From Niabella pedocola (GTDB lineage Bacteria; Bacteroidota; Bacteroidia; Chitinophagales; Chitinophagaceae): a stretch of 64,000 bases of DNA. The notes under the pieces were generated by a model. It was not told the DNA's origin. It was given only the letters and a program-made list of their open reading frames with translations, and made no database searches. Below are positions 1 through 9,139 of this stretch, in pieces; positions within the stretch are counted from its first letter, which is position 1, and each line of letters begins with the position of its first letter. The position numbers were made by a program, and so were the translations under genes. Location of the stretch: contig NZ_JAJNEC010000005.1 in NCBI RefSeq assembly GCF_021044425.1, positions 1,302,001 to 1,366,000 of the forward strand. Reading direction: 5' to 3'.

Positions 1-2100
1 GGTTCGTTTAACTATGCCCACGACAACGGGGTGATTCCGTTCAGCGATTATACCAGTTACAATGCCCGCGCTTTTAGTAATATCCAATTCAGCTCAAAAT
101 TCCAGGCAGGTTTTTCCATTAACTACATTAACTCCGGGGGGTCCCGGGTAAACTCCGATCGCTATGGCGAGCAACTCATCTACTGGTCGCCTCGCTGGGA
201 TGTAATGGACTATATGAACCCGGACGGCACACAAAAAACCTATGGGGGTGATAACGACAACCCCGTTTATACCCTGGCCACCAACCGTTTTTTCGACAAT
301 GTGAACCGCGTTATCTCCAGTGTTAATTTTAAATATTCACCCCTTAGCTGGCTGAACTTTACCTACCGTTTTGGAAATGATATCTATACCGATCACCGCG
401 ACTGGCATGCCCCCGGTCCGGTTGGGGTAGTGGGCGAAGTGATCAGTGGTGATAACGGGTTCGGCTTTGTGAGCACCACCGATATTAAAAACCGCAACAT
501 CACTTCCACCTTTATCGCCAACATCAATAAAACCTTTAATGATCGCTTCTCTGTAAGTTTGAACCTGGGGCACGATCTGATCGACCGGAAGTATAACCGG
601 TCCTATGTGTACGGAGATACATTAGCCGTACGCGATCTGTTTGCACTTCAAAACACCCGGAAGATCACGGGTAATACTTATGCGTCCCTGTACCGGAACG
701 TGGGTATTTTTGCAGACCTTACCCTGGGATACGACAACCTGTTGTTTTTAAACCTTACCGGGAGAAGAGATATGACGTCCACACTGGCACCGGATAACCG
801 CGCCTATTTTTACCCCTCGGCGAGTTTGAGCTATATTTTTTCCGAGTCGATCAAAAACAGACCCGACTGGTTCAGTTTCGGAAAATTCCGGTTCTCCTAT
901 GCCACCGTGGCAAAGGATACCGACCCCTATTCCATTCTTTCCGGATTTAGTGCCAACGACGATAAGATCGGCAATGCCATTACTTTTACCACGTTGGACC
1001 GGTTAGAAAATCTCCGCTTAAAACCGGAATTTACAAAAACCTATGAAGGTGGTGTTGAACTCAAACTGTTCAAAAGCAGACTGGGCCTGGATCTTACGCT
1101 GTATAAGGCCGTCAGCAAAGACCTGATCGTGCCTGTTTATGTTTCAAATGCCACTGGTTACGACCAGGTATTTTTAAACGCAGGTGATCTTGAAAACAGA
1201 GGTATCGAGCTTACCCTATCTGCGGTTCCGGTAAAACAAACCAACTTTACCTGGGATTTCAATATTAACTTCACCCGCAATAAAAGCGAGGTACTCTCCC
1301 TTTCGCAGGATCCTAAACTGGATGAAATTATAACCGCAACACAGTTCGGGTATTCCAGTTCCACTGCCTCTATGAAACTGATCCCGGGCTACCCGTACGG
1401 AGCACTTTTCGGAAGAACCTACAAACGGTACTATGGTAATGATACCGACGATGGGATTACCCTGGAAAAAGACCGGCCCATGGTGATTGGAGCCGACGGG
1501 TTCCCCATGATCGATACCAAGCAGCGGTACCTGGGTACCTCCGAGCCGAAATTCATTATCAGTACCCTGCAGAACCTCACCTTTAAAGATCTTACCCTGA
1601 GCGCGTTGCTGGATGCCCGTTATGGCGTAAAAAAATACAACCAGTTTGCCAATTTTATGGCGGCATTCGGTGTATCCAAAATAACCGAGAACCGCAATCA
1701 AAGCATTGTATTTCCTGGTGTGCTGGCAGATGGTACACCCAACACCAAGACTGTTTACCTGGGCCAGGCAACCGGGCCGGATGGCAAGGACTACGGTGCC
1801 GGTTATTACCGGAACGTGTACCGCGGTGTTACCGAAAACTTTATTGAGGATGCCGGCTGGGTGCGACTGCGCTCTTTAAGTTTATCTTATAATCTTCACA
1901 AGTTGTTTGATAAAACAGGCTTTTTAAAAGGCGGTTCCGTTGCTGTAACAGGCACCAACCTCTGGCTGAATACAAAATTCACGGGCTTCGATCCGGAGTC
2001 CAGTTCTTTTAGTGCATCCGATAACTCTTCAGGTGGTTTTTCCGGTTTTACTTATCCCGCCGTTCGCAGCTTCCTGTTTTCCCTTAACCTACAATTCTAA
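1..2100 (+). CDS. SusC-like TonB-dependent outer-membrane receptor, C-terminal part (5' truncated by window)
   Basis: The frame is open from the first base, so the gene starts outside the window; about 699 codons are seen. The visible part is outer-membrane beta-barrel: alternating short strands rich in Tyr, Phe, Asn and Thr, and a C-terminal strand ending in Phe (SLNLQF), the usual BAM recognition end. The signal peptide, carboxypeptidase-regulatory-like domain and plug are missing only because of the window edge. The SusD gene follows 4 bp after the stop, which is the classic pair for uptake of glycans or other oligomers: SusC is the energised pore and SusD the lid. No glycosidase follows, so the substrate cannot be named. 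Confidence 0.93.
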   Translation, partial: GSFNYAHDNGVIPFSDYTSYNARAFSNIQFSSKFQAGFSINYINSGGSRVNSDRYGEQLIYWSPRWDVMDYMNPDGTQKTYGGDNDNPVYTLATNRFFDNVNRVISSVNFKYSPLSWLNFTYRFGNDIYTDHRDWHAPGPVGVVGEVISGDNGFGFVSTTDIKNRNITSTFIANINKTFNDRFSVSLNLGHDLIDRKYNRSYVYGDTLAVRDLFALQNTRKITGNTYASLYRNVGIFADLTLGYDNLLFLNLTGRRDMTSTLAPDNRAYFYPSASLSYIFSESIKNRPDWFSFGKFRFSYATVAKDTDPYSILSGFSANDDKIGNAITFTTLDRLENLRLKPEFTKTYEGGVELKLFKSRLGLDLTLYKAVSKDLIVPVYVSNATGYDQVFLNAGDLENRGIELTLSAVPVKQTNFTWDFNINFTRNKSEVLSLSQDPKLDEIITATQFGYSSSTASMKLIPGYPYGALFGRTYKRYYGNDTDDGITLEKDRPMVIGADGFPMIDTKQRYLGTSEPKFIISTLQNLTFKDLTLSALLDARYGVKKYNQFANFMAAFGVSKITENRNQSIVFPGVLADGTPNTKTVYLGQATGPDGKDYGAGYYRNVYRGVTENFIEDAGWVRLRSLSLSYNLHKLFDKTGFLKGGSVAVTGTNLWLNTKFTGFDPESSSFSASDNSSGGFSGFTYPAVRSFLFSLNLQF

Positions 2101-2104
2101 TCCC

Positions 2105-3538
2105 ATGTCAATAAAGTATTCTTTTTCCATTGGTATATTGCTTATCTGCCTGGCATTTGTTACCGGGTGTAAAAAATACCTCGACAAAGGCATTGTAAAT
2201 CCTAATACCACCGATACCCCCCCTATCGAAGGGTTGCTGGCAAATGTTACCTACCAAACGGGGATCAATGTTTACCGGGCCGGCAGTTTTACGTCCAACT
2301 ATGTACAATACCTCGCCTCCAGCAACGCCGCAAGCGGGTTTGATACTTACGAAGACCTGGACAAAAGCACGTTGTGGAAAAATATCTATGATATTATTAC
2401 CGACAGCAGGAATATGAAACTGCTGGCTGAAAAACGCAATGCCTATCATCATATAGGGGTTGCAGAAATCACAGAAGCAATGAATATGAACCTGGTCATC
2501 GATCTTTTTGGAGATGCGCCCTATTCAAAAGCCTGGGATCCTACCAATTTCAAACCCTCTTACGACAAAGGAGCAGACATCTACAAAGCCTGCCTGGCAC
2601 TGATCGACGATGCCATTCTTCAGTTTGGTAAAGCAGACGCCACGGTTGAGCTTGGCAGCAATGATTTCATTCATAACGGAGCCACAGCCCAATGGATCAA
2701 GACCTGTTATGCATTAAAGGCCCGGATGCTCAACAAGATCAGCAAAACGGGAGCTTACAGCGCCACCGCTGTATTAACCGCTGCCGGTAATGCTTATCAG
2801 TCAAACGCAGATGATGCCCAGCTAACGCAGTTTATCAGTCTTAGTCCCTGGAACGAGATCGCTGTTAATAATAAAAATCTTTTGCTCGATGGGTGGCTGG
2901 GGGCGCAATTTGTAAATGCCGTGAACGGTACCACTTATGGGTTCAAAGATCCCCGGGTTGGACACATGGCTACGCTTACGAAGTTCAATGATTACAGAGG
3001 TACCGTAAACGGTGCAGGAAGAGTAGGTACCGGCACTTCAAAGGAAGAAAGTTATATCGGAACGGGAACCGGGAAAACAGACGACAGTACATTTTATGCA
3101 AAACCAGGTGCACCCTTGGTGCTGATCTCTTATCCGGAGATCAAGTTTATCGAAGCCGAGGCGGCGTTAGCAACCGACCGGCCAAGAGCCTATGCCGCCT
3201 ACCTGGAAGGTATTAAAGCCCATATGGAAAAAATCGGCGTTCCTGCAACAGAAAAAACCAGTTACCTTGCCAACCCGGCTGTTGCCGTGGGAGCCGCAGC
3301 ACTTACAAAAGACCTCATTTTTAAAGAGAAATACATCGCGCTCTTTCTAAACCCGGAAACATGGACGGATGCGCGGCGCTACGATTATAAATACAAGAAC
3401 TTTGTATTGCCGAAAAATGCCCTGCTGCAAACACCCATCCGGAGGATCGGCTATCCCGATACTGAAAAAACAAGGAACGGAGCCAATGTGCCGGACGTGG
3501 GTTCGCTTGCAGATCATCTGTGGTGGGATCAGCCGTAG
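2105..3538 (+). CDS. SusD/RagB-type nutrient-binding outer-membrane lipoprotein
   Basis: The product of about 477 residues starts with a lipoprotein signal (MSIKYSFSIGILLICLAFVTGC, lipobox VTGC), followed by the KKYLDKG-type segment that opens mature SusD proteins. I chose ATG 2105 because it sits right before the signal peptide; an upstream start at 2012 would overlap the receptor gene. Sequence style (YLASSNAASGFDTY, IYDIITDSRNM, FKEKYIALFLNPETWTDARRYDY) fits the SusD-like_2 branch rather than classic SusD. It is co-transcribed with the SusC-like receptor just upstream and should form the lid over its barrel at the cell surface. The convergent tadA gene ends the unit, so no degradative enzyme is attached. 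Confidence 0.93.
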   Translation: MSIKYSFSIGILLICLAFVTGCKKYLDKGIVNPNTTDTPPIEGLLANVTYQTGINVYRAGSFTSNYVQYLASSNAASGFDTYEDLDKSTLWKNIYDIITDSRNMKLLAEKRNAYHHIGVAEITEAMNMNLVIDLFGDAPYSKAWDPTNFKPSYDKGADIYKACLALIDDAILQFGKADATVELGSNDFIHNGATAQWIKTCYALKARMLNKISKTGAYSATAVLTAAGNAYQSNADDAQLTQFISLSPWNEIAVNNKNLLLDGWLGAQFVNAVNGTTYGFKDPRVGHMATLTKFNDYRGTVNGAGRVGTGTSKEESYIGTGTGKTDDSTFYAKPGAPLVLISYPEIKFIEAEAALATDRPRAYAAYLEGIKAHMEKIGVPATEKTSYLANPAVAVGAAALTKDLIFKEKYIALFLNPETWTDARRYDYKYKNFVLPKNALLQTPIRRIGYPDTEKTRNGANVPDVGSLADHLWWDQP

Positions 3539-3700
3539 GGTGAGAGGTTTGCTTAAGATTCTTCAACTTCACTGGTGGAACAAAAGCGACCTGGAAGACA
3601 TGACCGTTACGATCATTTTTTCCAAGGGCTGGGGAATAAGCTCCTGTCTCACCAGTCGCCCAAGTCCCCCGAAACAACCAGCAGCCTTATATTGAGGTGC

Positions 3701-3744
3701 TGAAGTGTGCGACGCAAGACCGCTGCCATAAGCACTACAGCCGG
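3701..3744 (+). repeat. Dispersed ~45-bp repeat, copy 1 (core GTGTGCGACGCAAG)
   Basis: This intergenic segment holds TGAAGTGTGCGACGCAAG followed by a GCTGCCATAAGCACTACAG-like tail. The same core and tail occur at 61775-61817 (minus strand), and the core again at 54709-54763 with its CACTATAG block placed before instead of after the core. It lies between the convergent SusD and tadA genes. Confidence 0.7.
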
Positions 3745-3760
3745 GACAATAAACAGTCCT

Positions 3761-4198
3761 CTATCGCTTTGCCTTAAAAAAAGCCTTCATCAACGCGGCA
3801 CATTCTTCTTCCAACAAGCCGGTTACAATCTCCGTTTTCGGATGAAACGGAGAGGTTGCAGGCCCCACCCGGCTAAAGCCGTTCTTTACGTCCGAAGCTC
3901 CCCAAACCACGCGGCGGAGCTTGCTCCAGTAAAGCGCCCCGGCACACATCACGCAGGGTTCCACCGTAACATACAACGTGGCATCGGGCAGGTATTTAGC
4001 ATTCAGGAAACTGAATGCCGATGTTAATGCGATCATTTCCGCATGTGCGGTAGGGTCATTTAATTTTTCTGTCATATTATATCCCCGGGCAATGATACGG
4101 TCGTCCTGCACCACCACAGCCCCGATGGGGATCTCATCTTCATCAAACGCCCGCCGGGCCTCTTTCAGCGCCTGCTGCATAAAATATTCATCCGTCAT
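3761..4198 (-). CDS. tadA: tRNA-specific adenosine deaminase (TadA-type nucleoside deaminase)
   Basis: A 145-residue cytidine/deoxycytidylate deaminase-fold protein. The zinc ligands and proton donor are visible: HAE at residues 52-54 and PCVMC with cysteines 82 and 85. The motif TVEPCVMCAGALYWSKLRRVVWG is typical of TadA, which converts A34 to inosine in the wobble position of tRNA-Arg. ATG 4198 was chosen over the upstream in-frame ATG (4261) because MTDEYFMQQAL is the conserved family start. It is convergent with susD and divergent from the helicase-nuclease gene, so it is a single-gene unit. A guanine deaminase or other nucleoside deaminase of the same family cannot be fully excluded. Confidence 0.9.
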   Translation of the reverse strand: MTDEYFMQQALKEARRAFDEDEIPIGAVVVQDDRIIARGYNMTEKLNDPTAHAEMIALTSAFSFLNAKYLPDATLYVTVEPCVMCAGALYWSKLRRVVWGASDVKNGFSRVGPATSPFHPKTEIVTGLLEEECAALMKAFFKAKR

Positions 4199-4354
4199 TG
4201 ATCTGCTTTGAAGCAATAAAAATAGAAATAACAAACGAGAATCGGGGAATCCATACGCCAAAGCGTCGTTTTTTTCCTACCTTGTATTTTTAAATACAGC
4301 ATGACGGATCTGCAGCCGGAAAGTAACGGCCGCAGGCGATAAATAAAAACACAG

Positions 4355-7300
4355 ATGGCATTTCCCAAACAGAAACTGGAAGAAAAATTTAAAGAAGTAT
4401 ACCAGCAGCTCAATGACCAGCAACGCGTTGCCGTAGATACCCTGGAAGGCCCGGTAATGGTCATCGCCGGGCCCGGCACCGGTAAAACCCAGATCCTGGC
4501 CGCCCGCATCGGGAAGATTCTGCTGGATACCGACGCCCTGCCGGAGAATATCCTTTGTTTGACCTATACCGATGCCGGTGTGGTAGCCATGCGCAAACGC
4601 CTGCAGCAGTTTATCGGCGCCGATGCGTATAAAGTCAATATTTATACATTTCACGCTTTTTGTAATGATGTGATCCAGGACAATCTCTCCCTCTTTGAAA
4701 AAAATTCGCTGGATCCTGTTTCCGAGCTGGAACGGATCGAATATTTTAAAAAGCTCATCGATGCCTTCCCCAAAAGTCACCCGTTAAAACGTTACCGGGG
4801 TGATGTGTATTTTGATGCGCCCCACCTGCAACAGCTATTTTCCGCGATGAAGCGCGAGGGCTGGACGGCCGCCTTTATCAATGAAAAAATTGATGCCTAT
4901 ATACAGGATCTTCCCAGCCGGGACGAGTACATTACCAAAAGAGCCACCAAGGATTTTAAAAAGGGGGATCTGCGTACGGATAAAATTGCGGAGGCCACAG
5001 AAAAAATTGAAAAGGTACGTGCGGCGGTGAATGAGTTCAATGCGTTTCAGCAACTGATGAATGAAAAACGCCGTTATGATTTTGACGATATGATCAACTG
5101 GGTGATCCGTGCTTTTGAGGAAAATGAATCGCTGCTGCGCAATTACCAGGAGCGTTTTCAATACATCCTGGTGGATGAGTTCCAGGATACCAGCGGTACC
5201 CAAAACCGGATCGTGCAGCTGCTGATCAACTACTGGGAACAACCCAATGTATTTGTGGTAGGCGATGATGATCAGAGTATCTATCGCTTCCAGGGTGCCA
5301 ATGTGCAAAACATGCTGGACTTTGCCCAGCAATACCAGGACGCGTTGAAAACGATCGTGCTCACCAGCAATTACCGGAGTATTCAGCCCATATTGGATGT
5401 TTCCAAATCTGTAATTACGAAAAACAATGAACGCCTGGTGAACCAGCTTCCCGGGCTGAGCAAAGAACTGGCAGCGGCCAATGCAACCATCAACCACCTC
5501 ACCACGCCACCTGAGCTGGTCGAATACAACAGTGAAAAAGAAGAGATGGCAGGTGTCTGCATGGAAGTAAATGCACTGGTTCAGCAAGGGGTGCAACCGG
5601 GCCGCATTGCCGTTATTTATAAGGAGAACAAATATGGGGAAGAACTCTCCAATTATTTCCGCCTGATGCAGGTACCGGTGTTTAGTAAACGGCCTGTGAA
5701 CCTGTTGCAGGATCCGTTCATTAAAAAAGTCATTACCATCCTCCGGTATCTGAATGCGGAGCATGATATCCCCTATGGCGGCGATGAACTGTTGTTTGAG
5801 CTCCTGCACTATGATTTTTATAAGGTTCCTCCCATTGAAATTGCAAAGCTCAACGTGGAAGTGAATAACCGTCAATTTAAAGGCGAAGCCACTTCCCTGC
5901 GTCAGCTGCTTTCCGAAAAAGCCAATACCCCTCCCAGGGATCTGTTTGATACCGGCATCCATCCGCAACTGAAACAGTTCAGCAATACGTATGAACAATT
6001 GATCGCCGATGTTTCGAACCTTACCCTGCAGCAATTGGTGGAACATGTAATCCGCAACGCCGGCGTGCTGGCCTATGTAATGCAGCATGCCGAAAAAATA
6101 GAACTGATGCAGTTCCTCTCCGCCTTTTTTGATTTTGTGAAAGAGGAGAACAGCCGTAACCCAACGTTCAGCCTCGACGGATTGATCAGCATTATCGATC
6201 TTATGGAAAAAGAGGGCGTGCCGTTGGCGATGACGCGCACCATCGGTAATGACAAGGGTGTAAACCTGCTCACCGCGCACGGAAGTAAGGGCCTTGAATT
6301 TGAATACGTATTTCTTGCAGGCACCAACGCTGCTTATTGGGAAAAAAAGAAGAGCTTCCCTGCCATCTTCAAACTTCCTGATACTATTTTCAGTTCCCAG
6401 CCCGACGGCGATTCCACCGAAGAATTACGACGCGTATTTTATGTAGCGCTTACAAGGGCGGAACAGCACCTGCATATTTCCTGGTCAAAACGCAACAACG
6501 CCGGTAAGGAGCTCGAGCCTTCCATGTTTATTGCCGAGATACAGGAACAACATGCGCTCCAAACACAATTCCGCTCAATAGCAGAAGAGGAGATGACCCG
6601 TTTCCGCCTCCTCCAGTTCACCGCACAGGCACCTACCATTGAGCAACGTGAGGCAGACTTCATTACTCCGCTGGTAGACAAATTTGTAATGAATGTAACC
6701 GCGCTGAACAACTATCTCAACTGCCCGCTGCGGTTTTATTACCAGAACCTGATCCGCATCCCCTCCGGTAAAAATGAGAATACCGAATTCGGAAGCGCCA
6801 TCCACTTTGCACTGGAACGTTTTTTCCGGAAGATGCGGGAAAACGCCAGCAATGCTTTTCCGCCGGTACAGTCGCTTTACGAAGATTTCAAATGGTATAT
6901 GCAGCGCCACCGGCAGAACTTCACCCGCGAATCTTTTAAACGCCGGATGGAACAGGGTGGCATTATCTTACCGGAATATTACAACAATTATATCGATGCC
7001 TGGAATAAAGTGGTGGTAGTGGAGCTGAACATCAAGAACGTGGTAGTGGACGGTGTGCCTTTAAAAGGCAAGCTGGATAAGCTGGAGTTTAATGGTAAGG
7101 ATGTAAATGTAGTGGATTACAAAACCGGTAATGTTAAATACGCCAAACCCAAATTGCTGCCGCCTTCTGAAAAAGACCCCAATGGCGGCGATTACTGGCG
7201 CCAGGCGGTTTTCTATAAATTGCTTGTAGATCATTATGAAGCGAAGAACTGGACGGTAGCCAGCACCGAGTTTGATTTTATTGAACCGGATGAAAAGAAA

Positions 7301-7498
7301 AATTTTGTCAAACAAAAAGTGGTGATCCTTCCGGAGCACCTGGAGATCGTGCGCCGGCAGGTGCGGGAAACCTGGCAGCATATCCAGAACCATGAGTTTT
7401 ACAAGGGTTGCGGCAAAGAAGATTGCCACTGGTGCAATTTTGTAAAGGATAACCGGCTGTACTCAGATCTGGAAGCAATTGAAGAAGATCAGGAATGA
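4355..7498 (+). CDS. UvrD/Rep-type superfamily 1A helicase fused to a C-terminal Fe-S RecB-family nuclease
   Basis: The 1047-residue protein has all SF1A helicase motifs: Walker A GPGTGKT at residues 39-45, Walker B/motif II LVDEFQDTS, motif III GDDDQSIYRFQGA, and motif VI FYVALTRAEQHL. The last ~280 residues form a PD-(D/E)XK nuclease: FGSAIHFALERFF, then GKLDKLEF and VVDYKTGN, the acidic/lysine core. One cysteine (NYLNCPLRFYY) and three near the end (GCGKEDCHWCNF) match the four-cysteine 4Fe-4S staple known from AddB and related nucleases. This is the architecture of AddAB/AdnAB recombination motors in one chain. It should unwind and resect DNA ends. It stands alone, with no partner helicase gene beside it. 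Confidence 0.92.
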   Translation: MAFPKQKLEEKFKEVYQQLNDQQRVAVDTLEGPVMVIAGPGTGKTQILAARIGKILLDTDALPENILCLTYTDAGVVAMRKRLQQFIGADAYKVNIYTFHAFCNDVIQDNLSLFEKNSLDPVSELERIEYFKKLIDAFPKSHPLKRYRGDVYFDAPHLQQLFSAMKREGWTAAFINEKIDAYIQDLPSRDEYITKRATKDFKKGDLRTDKIAEATEKIEKVRAAVNEFNAFQQLMNEKRRYDFDDMINWVIRAFEENESLLRNYQERFQYILVDEFQDTSGTQNRIVQLLINYWEQPNVFVVGDDDQSIYRFQGANVQNMLDFAQQYQDALKTIVLTSNYRSIQPILDVSKSVITKNNERLVNQLPGLSKELAAANATINHLTTPPELVEYNSEKEEMAGVCMEVNALVQQGVQPGRIAVIYKENKYGEELSNYFRLMQVPVFSKRPVNLLQDPFIKKVITILRYLNAEHDIPYGGDELLFELLHYDFYKVPPIEIAKLNVEVNNRQFKGEATSLRQLLSEKANTPPRDLFDTGIHPQLKQFSNTYEQLIADVSNLTLQQLVEHVIRNAGVLAYVMQHAEKIELMQFLSAFFDFVKEENSRNPTFSLDGLISIIDLMEKEGVPLAMTRTIGNDKGVNLLTAHGSKGLEFEYVFLAGTNAAYWEKKKSFPAIFKLPDTIFSSQPDGDSTEELRRVFYVALTRAEQHLHISWSKRNNAGKELEPSMFIAEIQEQHALQTQFRSIAEEEMTRFRLLQFTAQAPTIEQREADFITPLVDKFVMNVTALNNYLNCPLRFYYQNLIRIPSGKNENTEFGSAIHFALERFFRKMRENASNAFPPVQSLYEDFKWYMQRHRQNFTRESFKRRMEQGGIILPEYYNNYIDAWNKVVVVELNIKNVVVDGVPLKGKLDKLEFNGKDVNVVDYKTGNVKYAKPKLLPPSEKDPNGGDYWRQAVFYKLLVDHYEAKNWTVASTEFDFIEPDEKKNFVKQKVVILPEHLEIVRRQVRETWQHIQNHEFYKGCGKEDCHWCNFVKDNRLYSDLEAIEEDQE

Positions 7499-7510
7499 TT
7501 TCGGCTCTTG

Positions 7511-7594
7511 CCACGAAGGCTCAAAGACACGAAGACCCACGAAGATCGAATAGCATCCCCTTTGTGTTTCTTTCTGCCTTAGCGTCTTTGTGGC
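7511..7594 (+). repeat. Dispersed intergenic repeat (CACGAAGGCTCAAAGACACG type), copy 1
   Basis: The left half at 7511-7535 reads CCACGAAGGCTCAAAGACAC then GAAGA; the right half at 7560-7594 (TTTGTGTTTC...CTTTGTGGC) is an imperfect reverse complement, so the whole can fold as a long hairpin. The left half recurs exactly at 8411-8435, and a right-half-like fragment occurs at about 19162-19188. It ends at the last codon of the deacetylase gene. Confidence 0.75.
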
Positions 7595-8344
7595 CTATTG
7601 CGGATAAAACCGGATCTGTTCAAAGCTATACGCCCCGCTTGCCTTCAGCCGGTCAACCAGCTGCTTCAGCGCACTTTCCTCCCATTTTGTCTGGAACATC
7701 TCATCATGGATCAGCAATACAATATTCCCCTTTGTAAAAGCGTTACCCGTTTTACAGCGCTGTGCGATTTCATCAAACATCGCATCTACCGTTTGTACCG
7801 GCCGGCCATCCGGATGGTGCTGCCATTCCAGGTCCCACCCGATCACCTTATATCCCTGTGCTGCCAGTCCATCCGCGGTTGAAGCGCCGCTGACCCCATC
7901 GTCGCGTTTTTTCCCGTTCAGCCGCCACATATTCCGGCCCGGCAACCGAACAATTTTATAATGCAGTTTCAGGAGCTGCTGATTTTTCAGGATATCTGCA
8001 ATGGCGGATTGCGGGTCGCTGTAAAATTTTTCGTAGTGATTGTTTGCATGGGAATAGCTGTGATTATACTCATCAATGTATGGATTCTCCTCATAGTATT
8101 TAAAATACGTATCCATCCGGCGGTTAGCCTCCACATGTGCGCCAACCAGGAAAACGCTGATCTTGATCTTTTCGGCAAGGATTACACTGTCGATGTTCTC
8201 ACTGCCGTTCAGGGGGCCGTCGTCAAAAGTCAGATAGATCGTACACTTTTTTTCGCCGGTACGCTGTGGTTGCGAAGTTCCGGATAAACAGGCACTGAGT
8301 CCAACCAGGCAGCCCATAAGGGCGAGTTTTGATAAAGCGTTCAT
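7595..8344 (-). CDS. Polysaccharide deacetylase-family lipoprotein (NodB domain)
   Basis: A 249-residue carbohydrate esterase 4 type protein. From ATG 8344 it has a lipoprotein signal with lipobox LSAC and Cys19. The five NodB motifs are visible: TFDDGP at residues 39-44, the metal-binding HSYSH, RLPGRNMWR, the DLEW segment, and LLIHDE near the end. The metal ligands Asp and two His are all present, so it is probably an active N- or O-deacetylase of envelope or extracellular polysaccharide, anchored to a membrane. The ATG at 8413 would put 23 residues before the signal peptide and was rejected. It is transcribed alone and is bracketed on both sides by the same dispersed repeat. Confidence 0.88.
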   Translation of the reverse strand: MNALSKLALMGCLVGLSACLSGTSQPQRTGEKKCTIYLTFDDGPLNGSENIDSVILAEKIKISVFLVGAHVEANRRMDTYFKYYEENPYIDEYNHSYSHANNHYEKFYSDPQSAIADILKNQQLLKLHYKIVRLPGRNMWRLNGKKRDDGVSGASTADGLAAQGYKVIGWDLEWQHHPDGRPVQTVDAMFDEIAQRCKTGNAFTKGNIVLLIHDEMFQTKWEESALKQLVDRLKASGAYSFEQIRFYPQ

Positions 8345-8410
8345 AAGAAAGGGTTGTTCGTCTTTTAAAACTACAAAAAAACGGGCACCATTTAAGAAGA
8401 AATCCGTCGC

Positions 8411-8519
8411 CACGAAGGCTCAAAGACACGAAGATGCGCTAAGCGCAAACAGCGCCCTCCTTTTATGTTGCTTTGTGCCTCTTTGCACCTTAATGTCCTT
8501 GAGCCCGCCTTGTGGTCTT
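8411..8519 (+). repeat. Dispersed intergenic repeat (CACGAAGGCTCAAAGACACG type), copy 2
   Basis: The left arm 8411-8435 is identical over 25 bp to 7511-7535. The right half, about 8461-8519 (CTTTGTGCCTCTTTGCACC, then GCCTTGTGGTC), is a diverged inverted counterpart. It lies between the divergent deacetylase gene and the DUF1569 gene, in the same orientation as copy 1. Confidence 0.72.
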
Positions 8520-8564
8520 CCTATACAAAGAATGCCTATTTTTACATCCTAAATCCATACGCTT

Positions 8565-9017
8565 ATGACCGATATTTTTTCTGCCGAAGGCGCACAATCC
8601 ATCATCAGCCGCATTGAGCAATTAACACCCGAAAGCAAGCCTTTATGGGGCAAAATGAGCGTAGACCAGATGCTGGCACATCTTTCTGTAATGTACGAGC
8701 TGGTATATACGGACAAACATCCCAAGCCCAAAGGTTTTGTAAAATGGGTGATGAAAACCTTTATTAAAAAGACGGTCGTAGGCGACGCGCCATACAAACA
8801 CAACATAAAAACAGCACCCTTTTTCAAGATCACCAACCACCGTGATTTTGAAAAAGAAAAAGAACGCCTGACCGGCTATATCCGCCAGACACAGGAACTG
8901 GGTGGTGGGCATTTCCACGGCAAAGAGTCGCATTCCTTTGGTCCGCTTACCCAAACGGAATGGAACACGATGTTCTCCAAGCACCTGGATCATCATTTAC
9001 GGCAGTTTGGCGTATAG
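8565..9017 (+). CDS. DUF1569 / DinB-like four-helix protein
   Basis: A 150-residue cytosolic protein without signal peptide. The pattern LTPESKPLWGKMSVDQMLAHLSVMYE at the start and SFGPLTQTEWNTMFSKHLDHHLRQFGV at the end is that of DUF1569, a branch of the DinB/YfiT four-helix-bundle superfamily. The histidines of MLAHL and of KHLDHHL are the candidate metal ligands. Members of the superfamily are metal-dependent transferases or thiol-using enzymes; the actual reaction of this branch is not known to me. It heads a row of small plus-strand genes. Confidence 0.8.
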   Translation: MTDIFSAEGAQSIISRIEQLTPESKPLWGKMSVDQMLAHLSVMYELVYTDKHPKPKGFVKWVMKTFIKKTVVGDAPYKHNIKTAPFFKITNHRDFEKEKERLTGYIRQTQELGGGHFHGKESHSFGPLTQTEWNTMFSKHLDHHLRQFGV

Positions 9018-9139
9018 CCCGGCAAAAACCGGCCGGTACAATTTTACCGCCCGCCAGCACCACTTAAAAAACACCCGGAGTCCTGCAGAAATAAACGTAA
9101 ATTAGTAGCAGCGAACGATTCGTATTAAACCCTTTACAA

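Noticed and set aside
4835..6280. Long 481-codon open frame on the minus strand
   Set aside because: It lies fully inside the helicase-nuclease gene, whose motifs are complete on the plus strand; the minus frame shows no domain.
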